Origin: Acidimicrobiia bacterium
GTDB lineage: Bacteria > Actinomycetota > Acidimicrobiia > Acidimicrobiales > Aldehydirespiratoraceae
Length of the DNA stretch: 64,000 bases
Reading direction: 5' to 3'
Assembly: GCA_022819505.1 (NCBI GenBank)
Contig: JAJEHD010000011.1
Location: 1-64,000, forward strand
This document shows, in pieces, positions 31,768 to 40,655 of this stretch. The notes beneath the pieces are model-generated. The model had not been told where the DNA came from. It searched no databases and worked only from the letters and a program-made list of their open reading frames with translations. Positions within the stretch are counted from its first letter, which is position 1. Every line of letters starts with the position of its first letter. Position numbers and translations under genes: made by a program.

Positions 31768-32348
31768 TGGCCGACGACCCGCTGGCCCCTCCCGCCGCGC
31801 TCGCCGGCGATGTGACCGTCCCGCCGGCGGTGGCCGGTGCGGAACCGGTGCAGAGCGTGTGCACCCCGATCCGTCTCAGCTACACCTACACCCCCGGCAA
31901 GGCCCTGTCGCGCTACCTGCGGGCCATGGCGGAGAGACGGATACTCGGGGAGCGCTGCGGTGTGACCGGCCAGGTGTTCGTTCCCCCGCGGGGGGTCAGC
32001 CCGCTGGCCGGCACAACCACCGCGGGAGTCGTGGAGCTGGCCGACACCGGCTATGTCGACTCCTTCAACATCACCAGGGTCCCCATCGAGCGCCGGCCCG
32101 ATCTCAAGCCGCCCTACTGCAGCGCCTGGATCGTGCTCGACGGCGCGTCGGTGGGGTTCATGGGCCTCGTGATCAACATCGCTCCCGAGGAGGTGCGCAT
32201 CGGCATGCGGGTGCGGGCGGTCTGGAAGCCTGACGACGAGCTCGAGACCTCGGCGGCCAACATCCTGGGCTGGGAGCCCACCGGCGAGCCCGACGAGGTG
32301 ATCGACGACTACGAGCGCCTCGGCCGAGCCGACCCGGGCCGGGCATGA
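31767..32348 (+). CDS. OB-fold protein, DUF35-like (second copy)
   Basis: A 193-residue second member of the DUF35/OB-fold family. It has RLSYTYTPGKALSRYLRAMA, the LGERCGVTGQVFVPPRGVSP segment corresponding to the zinc-ribbon region, and the OB-fold strands GVVELADTGYVDSFNI and YCSAWIVLDGASVGFMGLV, ending in IGMRVRAVWKPDDE. It probably pairs with one of the two thiolase-like proteins that follow. ATG 31767 overlaps the previous stop, and its own stop overlaps the next start, showing coupled translation. The longer open frame upstream is antisense-like and ignored. Confidence 0.75.
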   Translation: MADDPLAPPAALAGDVTVPPAVAGAEPVQSVCTPIRLSYTYTPGKALSRYLRAMAERRILGERCGVTGQVFVPPRGVSPLAGTTTAGVVELADTGYVDSFNITRVPIERRPDLKPPYCSAWIVLDGASVGFMGLVINIAPEEVRIGMRVRAVWKPDDELETSAANILGWEPTGEPDEVIDDYERLGRADPGRA

Positions 32349-33412
32349 GCGCCCCCATGCGAGACGTCGCGGTGGTTTCGTTCGCCCAGCGCCAGGAGGC
32401 CTCCATCCCCGGCGAGTCCGAAGTGGAGTTCATGGTCCCGCTGATGGAGCAGGCCAAGGCCGCGGTGGACCTGACGCAGGCCGACATGGGATTCACCTGC
32501 TCGGGCTCCTCGGACTTCCTGGCCGGACAGGCGTTCTCGTTCGTTATGACCATCGACGGCACCGGCCCGGTTCCTCCCATCAGCGAAAGCCACGTCGAGC
32601 AGGACGGCGCGTGGGCGCTCTACGAGGCCTGGGTCAAGATCCAGTGCGGCGGCATAGACACCGCTTTCGTGTACGGCTACGGGAAGTCTTCCCCCGGCTG
32701 GCTGCGCGACGTGCTGGCCACCCAGATGGACCCCTACTACGTGTGCCCGCTGTGGCCCGACTCCTACGCGGTCGAGGCTCTGGCCGCCCGCCTGATGCTG
32801 GAGGGCGGGCACGTCAGCGAACGCCGGCTGGCCGAGATCGCGGCCCGGAGCCGGGCCAGCGCGGCCTCCAACCCCCACGCGGTGCGGGTCGAGCCCAAGA
32901 CCGTGGACGAGATCCTTGCCGAAGAGCATGTCCTGGATCCGTTGCGGCCCTCGGACCTGCCCGCGGAGGCCGACGGCGGCTGCGCGATCGTGCTGGCCGC
33001 CGGGGACCGCGCCCGCGAGCTGTGCGAGCGGCCCGCGTGGATCCGAGGCATGGACCACCGGGGCGACGCCCACACCCTCGGCGTGCGCGACCTGACCTCG
33101 TCGATGTCGGCCCGGCTGGCCGCGCAGCACGCCGGCGTGGCCGACGACAAGGTCGACCTCGCCGAACTGTACGGACCCTTCACCACCTCCGAGCACCTGC
33201 TGATCGACGCACTGGGCCTGGACGAGGACGCCACCGCCATCAACCCGTCGGGCGGCGCGCTGGCCGCCCACACGATGATGGCGTCGGGGTTGATCCGCAT
33301 CGGCGAGGCGGCGTCGCGCATCTGGCGGGGCGACGGTGACCGGGCGGTGGCCCACGCCACCTCAGGCCCGTGCCTGCAACAGAACCTGGTGTGCGTCCTG
33401 GAGGGTGACTAG
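32345..33412 (+). CDS. Thiolase-fold protein lacking catalytic residues (Ltp-like, first)
   Basis: A 355-residue thiolase-superfamily protein of the lipid-transfer (SCP-x/Ltp) type. Scaffold motifs are INPSGGALAAHTMMASGLIR near the C-terminus and YGPFTTSEHLLIDALGLDE. The nucleophilic Cys region reads SESHVEQDGAWALYEAW with no Cys, the G-H-P-x-G-A motif reads AHTMMASG, and the C-terminal C-x-G region reads SGPCLQQN. It therefore cannot work as a normal thiolase. Ltp2 in mycobacteria is an aldolase with similar losses and needs a DUF35 partner, which matches the two upstream genes. A retro-aldol or structural role is inferred. Confidence 0.75.
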   Translation: MSAPMRDVAVVSFAQRQEASIPGESEVEFMVPLMEQAKAAVDLTQADMGFTCSGSSDFLAGQAFSFVMTIDGTGPVPPISESHVEQDGAWALYEAWVKIQCGGIDTAFVYGYGKSSPGWLRDVLATQMDPYYVCPLWPDSYAVEALAARLMLEGGHVSERRLAEIAARSRASAASNPHAVRVEPKTVDEILAEEHVLDPLRPSDLPAEADGGCAIVLAAGDRARELCERPAWIRGMDHRGDAHTLGVRDLTSSMSARLAAQHAGVADDKVDLAELYGPFTTSEHLLIDALGLDEDATAINPSGGALAAHTMMASGLIRIGEAASRIWRGDGDRAVAHATSGPCLQQNLVCVLEGD

Positions 33413-33414
33413 CC

Positions 33415-34578
33415 GTGGCCGCCGAGCGGACCGCCGTGATCGGGGTGGGCCAGACCAAGTACGCGGCGGCCCGCCGGGACGTGTCGATAGCGGGGCTGCT
33501 GCGAGAGGCCGCCTACCGGGCCCTGGAGATGGCCGAGCGGAGCTGGAGCGATGTCGATGCCGTCATCATCGGCAAGGCGCCCGACTTCTTCGAGGGTGTG
33601 ATGATGCCCGAGGTGTACCTGGCCGAGGCGCTCGGCGCGGTGGGCAAGCCGATCATGCGGGTCCACACCGCGGGCTCGGTCGGCGGCTCGACCGCGTGCG
33701 TGGCCGCGTCAATGGTGCAAAGCAGGGTCCACCGCTGCGTCCTCACCATCGGCTGGGAGAAGCAGTCCGAGTCCAACGCCATGTGGGCCCTCTCGCTGCC
33801 CCAGCCCTTCGCCACCTCAGTCAACGCCGGGGCAGGCGGCTACTTCTCGCCGATCATCCGCCGCTACATGATGATGACCGGCGCGCCGGAGCTGATCGGC
33901 TGCATGGTGGCCCACAAGGACCGCCGCCAGGCCCTGCTCAACCCCTACGCCCACCTCCACCAGCACGACCTCACCTTCGAGCAGGTGGTGGATTCGCCGA
34001 TGCTGTGGGACCCGATCCGCTACTCCGAGACGTGCCCGTCCTCGGACGGCGCGTGCGCCATGGTCCTCGTCGACGAGGCCTCCGGCGACGCCCACGACGG
34101 CCCGGTGGCCTGGGTCCACGGCACCGCCATGCGCAGCGAGAGCAACAGCTACGGGGGCCGCAACATGGTGTCGCCGGCCGCGTCGGAGCAGTGCGCCGAC
34201 GACGTGTTCGCGCAGGCCGGCATCGTCGACCGGCGAGCCGAGATCGACGCAGTCGAGATGTACGTCCCGTTCTCGTGGTATGAACCGATGTGGCTGGAGA
34301 GCCTCGGCTTCGCCTCGGTGGGCGAGGGCTGGCGCATGGTGGAGTCCGGCGCCACCGCCCTCGATGGCGGCGACCTGCCCGTCAACTGCTCCGGAGGCGT
34401 GCTGTCGAGCAACCCGATCGGTGCTTCGGGGATGATCCGGTTCGCGGAGGCGGCCCTGCAGGTCATGGGCGCGGCCGGAGAGCACCAGGTGGACGGCGCC
34501 CGCAGGGCCATGGGTCACGCCTACGGCGGCGGAGCCCAGTACTACGCCATGTGGATCGTCGGCTCGGGCAAGCCCTAG
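33415..34578 (+). CDS. Thiolase-fold lipid-transfer protein (Ltp-like, second)
   Basis: A 387-residue thiolase-family protein. AVIGVGQTKYAAARRDVSI at the N-terminus, MRVHTAGSVGGSTACVAASM in place of the usual N-x-C-S-T-G-S-x-A nucleophile loop, NCSGGVLSSNPIGASGMIR (H of the G-H-P motif replaced by N) and AYGGGAQYYAMWIV at the end identify the fold and show substitution of catalytic positions. MYVPFSWYEPMWLESLGF supplies tyrosines where Ltp2-type aldolases use them. It follows the first thiolase by 2 bp. The four-gene unit resembles side-chain-cleaving modules for steroids or other branched acyl-CoAs. The substrate is unknown. Confidence 0.78.
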   Translation: MAAERTAVIGVGQTKYAAARRDVSIAGLLREAAYRALEMAERSWSDVDAVIIGKAPDFFEGVMMPEVYLAEALGAVGKPIMRVHTAGSVGGSTACVAASMVQSRVHRCVLTIGWEKQSESNAMWALSLPQPFATSVNAGAGGYFSPIIRRYMMMTGAPELIGCMVAHKDRRQALLNPYAHLHQHDLTFEQVVDSPMLWDPIRYSETCPSSDGACAMVLVDEASGDAHDGPVAWVHGTAMRSESNSYGGRNMVSPAASEQCADDVFAQAGIVDRRAEIDAVEMYVPFSWYEPMWLESLGFASVGEGWRMVESGATALDGGDLPVNCSGGVLSSNPIGASGMIRFAEAALQVMGAAGEHQVDGARRAMGHAYGGGAQYYAMWIVGSGKP

Positions 34579-34655
34579 ATCCCATGAAACCGGCAGGACC
34601 CGACGCCGCGGTCCTCCGGCAGGGACGCCAGACCCCCAGACCTATTGCGATAACA

Positions 34656-34684
34656 TTGCGAGAGTATTGCCATCACGTTACAGT
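34656..34684 (+). promoter_or_regulatory. Promoter of coiled-coil M23 gene
   Basis: TTGCGA (-35, 34656-34661), a 17-nt spacer and TACAGT (-10, 34679-34684), with ATG 34693 starting 8 nt later. The complete two-box promoter ending directly before the start makes this the clearest leaderless candidate in the window. The surrounding bases are AT-richer than the neighbouring genes. Confidence 0.6.
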
Positions 34685-34692
34685 CTTGACCC

Positions 34693-35913
34693 ATGTCTAG
34701 GCTGCGGCGCCTCGGTGGCGCTCTGCTGCTGATCGGGTCGGCGGCGGCCATGATGGCCACCGCTGCGTTGGCTCAGGGTGATGATCGGATCGCCGACATT
34801 CGCAGGCAGAGAGAGCAGCTCGCCCGCGAAGCCGCGGAGGTCGCGAGCCAGGTGGACGCGCTCATAGCCGACGACCAGGCCCTCATCGCCGCCCTGGAGG
34901 ATCTGGACGGCTACATAGGGCTGCAGCACACTCGCATCGGCGCCGCCGAGGCAGCAATCGCAGCCTCCGAGGCCGAGGCCACAGCAGCCCGGGCCGAGGC
35001 CGAGTGGCTGGTCGACGAGATCGACTCGATACGCGACCGGCTGCGCCAGCGAGCCATCGCGGCCTACGTGCAGCCGTCGGCCGACACGTTCGACCAGCTG
35101 GCCAGCAACACACTCAACGACGGCGCGGTGCGCATGTTCCTGCTCGACCTGGCCATCGGCAACGAACTGGAGATCGCGGACGAGCTGAGAACGGCCGAGG
35201 CCCAGCTCGAGGTGGTGCGCAGGCGTGCCGTGTCCCGAGCCGAGGAGGCTGACCGGGAGCGGCAGGCCCAGCAGCAGCGGCTGGCCGACTACGAGGACGC
35301 CCGGCTTGCGGCGGTGGAACTGCGGGCCGAGATCCAGTCCCGTATCGAGGAGTGGGAGGTCGTCTCGGCCGAGATCGAGCAGGACGACGAGGAGATGGAG
35401 CAGGAGATCTTCCGCATCGAGGAGGAAATCCGCCGCGCCGAGGAGGAGCGCCGCCGCCAGGAGGAGGAGGCTCGCCGGGCCGCGATCGAGGCCCAGCGCC
35501 GAGCCCACGAGGCCGCCAACGGCCCGTTCCAGCTGGTGGCCTGGCCCGCGGACGGCGAGAAGACCTCGGGCTTCGGGCCGCGGGTCCACCACATCTTCGG
35601 GTCGGTGCGCCAGCACAACGGCATAGACATCGGCGGCGACACCGGCGACCGGGTCCGGGCTGCCCGCTCCGGCGAGGTGATCCTGGCCGGGGAGCGCGGC
35701 GGCTTCGGCAACACCATCGTCGTCTACCACGGGCTCGGATACAGCACGCTCTACGCCCATCTGAGCCGGATCGACGTGTCGGTGGGCCAGGAGGTCGACA
35801 GCGGCGACCGCATCGGAGCCATCGGCTCGACCGGCTGGTCGACCGGCCCCCACCTGCACTTCGAGTTGCGCATCGACGGCCGGGCCGTCGACCCCACCCC
35901 GTATCTCCCGTGA
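34693..35913 (+). CDS. EnvC-like coiled-coil M23 metallopeptidase
   Basis: A 406-residue exported protein. The signal peptide ends near AALAQGDD. A long coiled coil (about residues 30-275) is rich in Glu, Ala, Arg and Gln, with highly charged EEEIRRAEEERRRQEEEARR near its end. The C-terminal M23 domain has VRQHNGIDIGGD and GPHLHFELRIDGRAVDPTPYL, so all zinc ligands are present. The layout matches EnvC/NlpD-type or RipA-associated cell-separation factors in which the coiled coil recruits the divisome. It may cleave peptidoglycan or activate an amidase. It is transcribed from a clear leaderless promoter and followed 28 bp later by thiamine pyrophosphokinase. Confidence 0.87.
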   Translation: MSRLRRLGGALLLIGSAAAMMATAALAQGDDRIADIRRQREQLAREAAEVASQVDALIADDQALIAALEDLDGYIGLQHTRIGAAEAAIAASEAEATAARAEAEWLVDEIDSIRDRLRQRAIAAYVQPSADTFDQLASNTLNDGAVRMFLLDLAIGNELEIADELRTAEAQLEVVRRRAVSRAEEADRERQAQQQRLADYEDARLAAVELRAEIQSRIEEWEVVSAEIEQDDEEMEQEIFRIEEEIRRAEEERRRQEEEARRAAIEAQRRAHEAANGPFQLVAWPADGEKTSGFGPRVHHIFGSVRQHNGIDIGGDTGDRVRAARSGEVILAGERGGFGNTIVVYHGLGYSTLYAHLSRIDVSVGQEVDSGDRIGAIGSTGWSTGPHLHFELRIDGRAVDPTPYLP

Positions 35914-35941
35914 GGGTTGGAGGCGCAGTGCAAGCGGCGTC

Positions 35942-36604
35942 GTGAAACGTCGATCATGGGCGCTGCTGGTGGCCGGCGACCAGCACGGCGACGCGCCCGC
36001 GACCGGATCTCCCGACCTGGTAATTGCCGCTGACGGCGGGCTGGACGCGGCCCGCCGCTGGCGACTGCGCGTCGATGCCGTGGTGGGCGATCTGGACTCC
36101 GCGAGCGAGGCCGCGATGGATTGGGCCAAGCACTGCGGCGCAACCGTCGACCCCTATCCCGTCGACAAGGACGCGACCGATCTCGAGCTGGCCATGGCCT
36201 CGGCGCTGGGTCAGGTCGAGGCGGTGCATGTGCTGCTGCCAGCGGGAGGACGGCTCGATCAGGCGATGGCCAGCCTGGCGGTGCTGGCGTCGTCCCGCTG
36301 GTCGGCGCTGGAGGTGTCGGCCACGGTCGGGGAGGCCCATGTGGCCGTGGTACGGGGACTGCGGCGCCTCCGGGGTGAGGTCGGCGAGGTCGTGTCGCTG
36401 CTGGCTGTCGGCGGGCCCGCGCTCGTGGCGTCCACCTCAGGCCTGCTGTTCCCGCTGGTCGAGGAAGCACTCAGCCCGACATCGGGACGCGGCACGTCGA
36501 ACGTGATCGTGGCCGCGCCGCCGACGGTGGATGTGGTCGAGGGCGTCCTGCTGGCCATCCGCCCGAGCGGCGCGCCCTCCGATTCCGGTCTGGCCGCGGA
36601 GTAG
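35942..36604 (+). CDS. Thiamine pyrophosphokinase
   Basis: A 220-residue enzyme that transfers pyrophosphate from ATP to thiamine, giving thiamine diphosphate. Conserved motifs are LVIAADGGLDAARRW, VDAVVGDLDSAS, YPVDKDATDLELAMA and LPAGGRLDQAMASLA, which together form the metal and ATP site. The C-terminal beta-sandwich that binds thiamine is divergent (SLLAVGGPALVASTSGLLFPL). The GTG start lies 28 bp after the M23 gene, and GGAGGCG occurs about 15 nt upstream. The same pairing of an envelope gene and a cofactor gene gives no functional clue. Confidence 0.88.
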   Translation: MKRRSWALLVAGDQHGDAPATGSPDLVIAADGGLDAARRWRLRVDAVVGDLDSASEAAMDWAKHCGATVDPYPVDKDATDLELAMASALGQVEAVHVLLPAGGRLDQAMASLAVLASSRWSALEVSATVGEAHVAVVRGLRRLRGEVGEVVSLLAVGGPALVASTSGLLFPLVEEALSPTSGRGTSNVIVAAPPTVDVVEGVLLAIRPSGAPSDSGLAAE

Positions 36605-36640
36605 AGGACTCCATCGCGCGGGGCGGTTTGCACCCATTCC

Positions 36641-36659
36641 GGGACGCTCCTAGCGTCCC
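36641..36659 (+). promoter_or_regulatory. Hairpin GGGACGCT-cct-AGCGTCCC abutting aminotransferase start
   Basis: A perfect 8-bp stem with a 3-nt loop ends 3 nt before GTG 36663. It also contains TAGCGT (36651-36656) 6 nt before the GTG, matching the leaderless -10 pattern. If transcribed from upstream it could terminate readthrough from the thiamine pyrophosphokinase gene. If the -10 is real, the stem would lie in the DNA, not the mRNA. Confidence 0.4.
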
Positions 36660-36662
36660 GCC

Positions 36663-37856
36663 GTGAGCTTCGACATGACGGCCCTGCTCCGGCGGGATCT
36701 CCCCGACGGCGAGGCCAGCTGGAGCGGCGATCCGCCGTTCAACTTCGTCGGCGGCCACAACGATCCGGCCAGCGTGCCCTTCGGCGGGTTCGCCGAGGCC
36801 GCCGCGGTCGCGCTGGCCCGCCACGGGCCAGCCCTAGCCCGCTACAACCTCGGCGGCAGCCCCCAGGGCCATCTGCCCCTGCGAGAGTTCATCGCGGCCG
36901 CGCTCGACCGCCGGGCCTCGATGCCGACGGACCCGTCGGAGGTCCTGGTCACCTCGGGCTCGTTGCAGGCGCTCGACCTCGTCAACGCCGCGATGCTGAC
37001 CCCCGGCGACCCGGTTGTGGTGGAGGAGGCCACCTATGCCGGGACGTTGAGCCGGCTGGCCGAGCGGGGCGCAGACGTGCACGGCGTGGGCCTGGACCGC
37101 GACGGCATCCGCATCGACCACCTCGACGAGATCCTCGGGAGCCTCGCCGCCCGGGGGCGCCGGCCGAAGTTCGTCTACACCATCCCCACCGTGCAGAACC
37201 CGACGGGCACGGTCATGCCCGTCGAACGGCGCCATCAGCTGCTGGAGGTTGCCCGCCGCCACGGTGTGGCCATCTTCGAGGACGACTGCTACGCCGACCT
37301 GGTCTTCGACGGGAGCCGCCCGCCCACCATCCGCTCCCTGGACAGCACCGGAGGGCAGGTCGTGTACTGCGGCTCGTTCTCCAAGACGCTGGCCCCGGCG
37401 CTGCGGGTGGGCTACATCGTGGCCGACTGGCCCCTGATGGGAAGGCTCCTGGCCCTGAAGACCGACGCCGGCTCGGGGGCGCTGGAGCAGATTGTCATCG
37501 CGGAGTACGCAACCGCCCACTTCGACGCGCACGTGGCCCAGCTGACCGGGGTGCTCGACTCCAAGTGCCGGGCCATGGCCGCCGCGCTGCGCGACCACCT
37601 CGATGGCGTCGCCGAGTTCGAGCCGCCCAAGGGCGGGATCTTCCTGTGGGCGTCGCTGCCGCAGGGAGTCGACACCGCCGAGCTGGTCGCGCCCGCGGCT
37701 ATCGCAGGCGTGGAGTTCAACCCGGGCGCCGGGTGGTGCGTGGACCCGACGTACGGAGCCAGCCGGATGCGTCTGTGCTTCGGCCATCTCTCCACCGAAG
37801 CCATCGCCGAGGGCATCGCAGCCCTGGCCCGAGTGGTCCACGCCCGTCTCGGCTGA
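36663..37856 (+). CDS. PLP-dependent aminotransferase, class I (LysN/2-aminoadipate type)
   Basis: A 397-residue fold-type I aminotransferase. Cofactor motifs are VLVTSGSLQALDLVNAAML, FVYTIPTVQNPTGTVMP, IFEDDCYADLVFDG (Asp for the pyridine nitrogen) and YCGSFSKTLAPALRVGYIV with the Schiff-base lysine. RMRLCFGHLSTEAIAEGI supplies the carboxylate-binding Arg. The arrangement resembles 2-aminoadipate or branched-chain aminotransferases related to MocR domains, but there is no GntR DNA-binding domain. The substrate is not predictable. The GTG start is placed from homology and a TAGCGT box 6 nt upstream. It converges with the ABC gene at 37.9 kb. Confidence 0.85.
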   Translation: MSFDMTALLRRDLPDGEASWSGDPPFNFVGGHNDPASVPFGGFAEAAAVALARHGPALARYNLGGSPQGHLPLREFIAAALDRRASMPTDPSEVLVTSGSLQALDLVNAAMLTPGDPVVVEEATYAGTLSRLAERGADVHGVGLDRDGIRIDHLDEILGSLAARGRRPKFVYTIPTVQNPTGTVMPVERRHQLLEVARRHGVAIFEDDCYADLVFDGSRPPTIRSLDSTGGQVVYCGSFSKTLAPALRVGYIVADWPLMGRLLALKTDAGSGALEQIVIAEYATAHFDAHVAQLTGVLDSKCRAMAAALRDHLDGVAEFEPPKGGIFLWASLPQGVDTAELVAPAAIAGVEFNPGAGWCVDPTYGASRMRLCFGHLSTEAIAEGIAALARVVHARLG

Positions 37857-37878
37857 CGCACAGGCCCGACCGGGGCAG

Positions 37879-38709
37879 CTAGCGAACGGTGTTCCGCCTG
37901 CGGGCCCAGGCCGTCCAGCGGCCGTGCCGGCGCTCCAGTTCGAGTTCCAGCCCGAAGCACTCCGAGAGGGTCGCGCTGGTCAGCGTCTCGGAGATCGGCC
38001 CGGCGGCCAGCACGGTCCCGGCCCGGAGCAGCAGGGTGTGGGTGAAGCCGTCGGGGATCTCATCGGCGTGATGGGTTACCAGCACCAGTGGGGGAGTGGC
38101 CGGGTCGGCGGCCAGGGCCTGCAGCGCGCCGATCAGCTCCTCCCGGCCCGAGAGGTCGAGTCCGGCGTTGGGCTCATCCAGCACGATCACCTCGGGGTCC
38201 AGCGCCATCGCCCGGGCCAGCAGAACCCGCTGGCGCTCGCCGGATGAGAGGGTGCCGAAGCGTTGCCCGGCGCGGTGATCACAGCCCACCCGTTCCAAGT
38301 CGGCCAGCGCTTTGTCGACGTCCTCGTCGTCGTAGGTGTGCCACCAGGACTCCAAGGCGGCGTGCTTGGCCGTCATCACTGCCTCCAGCGCAGTGAGCGA
38401 TGGCCGGAGCATGTCGGCCATCGCGGCGCTGGTGAAGCCCACCCGTGCCCTCAGCTGCCTAACGTCGGTGCGCCCCAGCCGCTGGCCGAGCAACTCGACG
38501 GTTCCCGCCGACGGGTGCTCCCACATCGTCGCGATGCGCACGAGAGTGGTTTTGCCCGAGCCGTTGGGGCCGAGCACCACCCACCGCTGCCCCGGGTGCA
38601 CCTCCCAATCGATGCCGCGCAGCACCTCGGTGCCGTCGATGGTGCGTCTCACACCCTTGAGCGACAGCACCGCTCGGTTCGACGCGCCTGTGCCGTCTCC
38701 GGTGCTCAC
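37879..38709 (-). CDS. ABC transporter ATP-binding protein
   Basis: A 276-residue single ATPase domain. It shows VVLGPNGSGKTTLVRIATMW (Walker A), FGTLSSGERQRVLLARAMAL (signature) and PEVIVLDEPNAGLDLSGRE (Walker B), with the H-loop in LVLVTHHADEIPDGF. The short form resembles ModF/YlmA-type cytosolic ATPases with no membrane partner of their own. The GTG start overlaps the stop of the upstream ABC exporter gene (GTGA), so it is co-translated with the exporter pair. It could energise a separate permease or have a regulatory role, and no permease without its own ATPase is adjacent. Confidence 0.85.
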   Translation of the reverse strand: MSTGDGTGASNRAVLSLKGVRRTIDGTEVLRGIDWEVHPGQRWVVLGPNGSGKTTLVRIATMWEHPSAGTVELLGQRLGRTDVRQLRARVGFTSAAMADMLRPSLTALEAVMTAKHAALESWWHTYDDEDVDKALADLERVGCDHRAGQRFGTLSSGERQRVLLARAMALDPEVIVLDEPNAGLDLSGREELIGALQALAADPATPPLVLVTHHADEIPDGFTHTLLLRAGTVLAAGPISETLTSATLSECFGLELELERRHGRWTAWARRRNTVR

Positions 38710-40655
38710 AGGACACCGCCGTCGCGTTCGGGCCCTGTGTCCGGCTGGGCACCTTCGGAATGACTCTGCCACATGGCGAACATGGTCGCATAGCGTCCCC
38801 CGGCGGCTACTAGTTCGCGGTGACTGCCCAGCTCGACGATTCGCCCGCCGTCGATCACCGCGATGCGGTCCGCCCGGCGGGCGGTGGCCAGCCGGTGGGC
38901 GATCACCACCGCCGTCCGCCCGCTCAGCAGGACGTCGAGGGCCTGCTCGATCTGGGCCTCCGAACGCAGGTCCAGGTTGCTGGTGGCCTCGTCGAGGACC
39001 AGCACGCGGGGCTGCGATACGAACGTTCTGGCCAGGGCCAGCAGTTGGCGCTCGCCCGCGGAGATGGTGGATCCCCGCTCGTGGATGACGCCGTCGAGGC
39101 CGCCGAGGCGGTCCACGACCTCGTCGACGCCGACGGCCCGCAACGCGTCGTGCAACTGGTCGTCGGTGGCTCCGGGCCGGGCGAACCCCACGTTGTCGCG
39201 CACGGTGCCGGCGAAGAGGAAGGGCTCCTGGGGTACCACCCCTATCTGGGAGCGCAGGCTGGTGATGGTCACGTCCCGCAGGTCGTGCCCGTCGATGAGG
39301 ATCGCTCCGTCGCTCGGATCGTGCAGACGGGCGATCAGGCGGGCCAGGGTGGTCTTGCCCGATCCGGTCTCGCCCACCATCGCTAGCGTCTCGCCCGCAG
39401 CGATCCGCAGGCTCACGTCGTGGATGACCTCGCGGTCGGAGCGGTAGGAGAACGACACCCGATCAAAGACGATGTCGCCCCGGATCGGGGCGAGGTCGGT
39501 CGCGCCGGGCCGTTCGGCGACGGTCGGCTCGGTGGCGAACAGCTCACGGAGCTTGGCGATGGCTGCGCCACCCTGCTGGTAGGCGTTGTAGAGCTGGACC
39601 AGGGCCTGCACGGGGGCGAAGAAGGCGGTCAGGAACAGCAGGTAGGCGGCCAGCTCTCCCACCGTGATGCGTCCGCTGGCCGTCATGGCACCGCCGACGG
39701 CGAGGAGCACGGCCTGGGTGGCGATGCCTATGGCCTCGCTGCCCGGTCCGTAGAGCGAGTTGGCCCGGGAGGCCCGGAGGTTGGCGTCGCGGTGGCGGGC
39801 GACGACGTCGCGGTGCTCGGCGACGCTGGCGTCGCGGCGGTCGTGGGCCGCGATGACCCGGATTCCGGCCAGGGACTCCGAGAGGTTTCCGAGGAGGTCG
39901 CCGATGCGGTCGCGCACCGTGCGGTAGTCGGCCGCGGCCCGGCGCCGGAACCACATCGAGGCCGCCACCGTCGGCGGGACCGCGGCCAGCAGCGTGACGA
40001 TGGCCAGCAGCGGGTCGTAGTTGAACAGCAGCCCGGTAATCACCACGAGGGTCAGGGCCTGCACGGCGAAGTTGACGATGCCTTCCTGGAACAGCACCGA
40101 CAGGGCCTCGATGTCCGAGGTCATGCGGGTCAGCAGCACGCCCGCCTTCTCGTCGGTGTAGAAGTCCATGCCCTGACGCTGCATGTGGGCGAAGGTCCGG
40201 ATGCGCAGGCGCTCCATCAGTCGCTCGCCCAGCCGTCCCGTGAACGCGGTGCGGACCGCGCCGAGTGCGGTGGCGACCACCAGCAGCCCCGTATACGCCA
40301 GGGCTGCGGCGACGAGCACGCTCCGGTCTCCGGCCAGGATCCCGTCGTCCACACCGATCTGGGTCAGGACCGGCCCGAGCTGAATAGCGACCGTCTCGAC
40401 GGCGACCAGAACGAACGCCACGGCCAGCCGGTGGCGATGCGGCCGCAGGAATCTCCGGAGCCCGAACTTGCGGTCCGCCTCGTCGGCCTCGCGCACCCAC
40501 GACACCGTCGGCTCGGGGTGCTCGGGCTCATCGAGAAGGACCTGCTCGACCCGGTTACGAAGGTCGCCGGGCACCTCCGCGTGGGGCAGGCCGGCCGCGG
40601 CCGCGGCCTGGCCTGCGGTGGGGGCGCTGCGCATGCCTACCGGCGACGGGAACAT
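38706..40655 (-). CDS. ABC exporter half-transporter (canonical ATPase site partner)
   Basis: A 649-residue type I (multidrug/lipid) exporter: an N-terminal cytosolic stretch, six membrane helices (about 80-360) and a C-terminal ATPase. MVGETGSGKTTLARLIARLH is Walker A, TISAGERQLLALART the signature and VLVLDEATSNLDLRSEAQ Walker B with the catalytic Glu. HR of the H-loop appears in VVIAHRLATARRADR. ATG 40655 overlaps the preceding gene's stop (ATGA), so the two half-transporters probably form a heterodimer. The substrate is unknown. Drugs, lipids or peptides are typical. The longer open frame upstream overlaps the partner gene and is excluded. Confidence 0.92.
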   Translation of the reverse strand: MFPSPVGMRSAPTAGQAAAAAGLPHAEVPGDLRNRVEQVLLDEPEHPEPTVSWVREADEADRKFGLRRFLRPHRHRLAVAFVLVAVETVAIQLGPVLTQIGVDDGILAGDRSVLVAAALAYTGLLVVATALGAVRTAFTGRLGERLMERLRIRTFAHMQRQGMDFYTDEKAGVLLTRMTSDIEALSVLFQEGIVNFAVQALTLVVITGLLFNYDPLLAIVTLLAAVPPTVAASMWFRRRAAADYRTVRDRIGDLLGNLSESLAGIRVIAAHDRRDASVAEHRDVVARHRDANLRASRANSLYGPGSEAIGIATQAVLLAVGGAMTASGRITVGELAAYLLFLTAFFAPVQALVQLYNAYQQGGAAIAKLRELFATEPTVAERPGATDLAPIRGDIVFDRVSFSYRSDREVIHDVSLRIAAGETLAMVGETGSGKTTLARLIARLHDPSDGAILIDGHDLRDVTITSLRSQIGVVPQEPFLFAGTVRDNVGFARPGATDDQLHDALRAVGVDEVVDRLGGLDGVIHERGSTISAGERQLLALARTFVSQPRVLVLDEATSNLDLRSEAQIEQALDVLLSGRTAVVIAHRLATARRADRIAVIDGGRIVELGSHRELVAAGGRYATMFAMWQSHSEGAQPDTGPERDGGVL

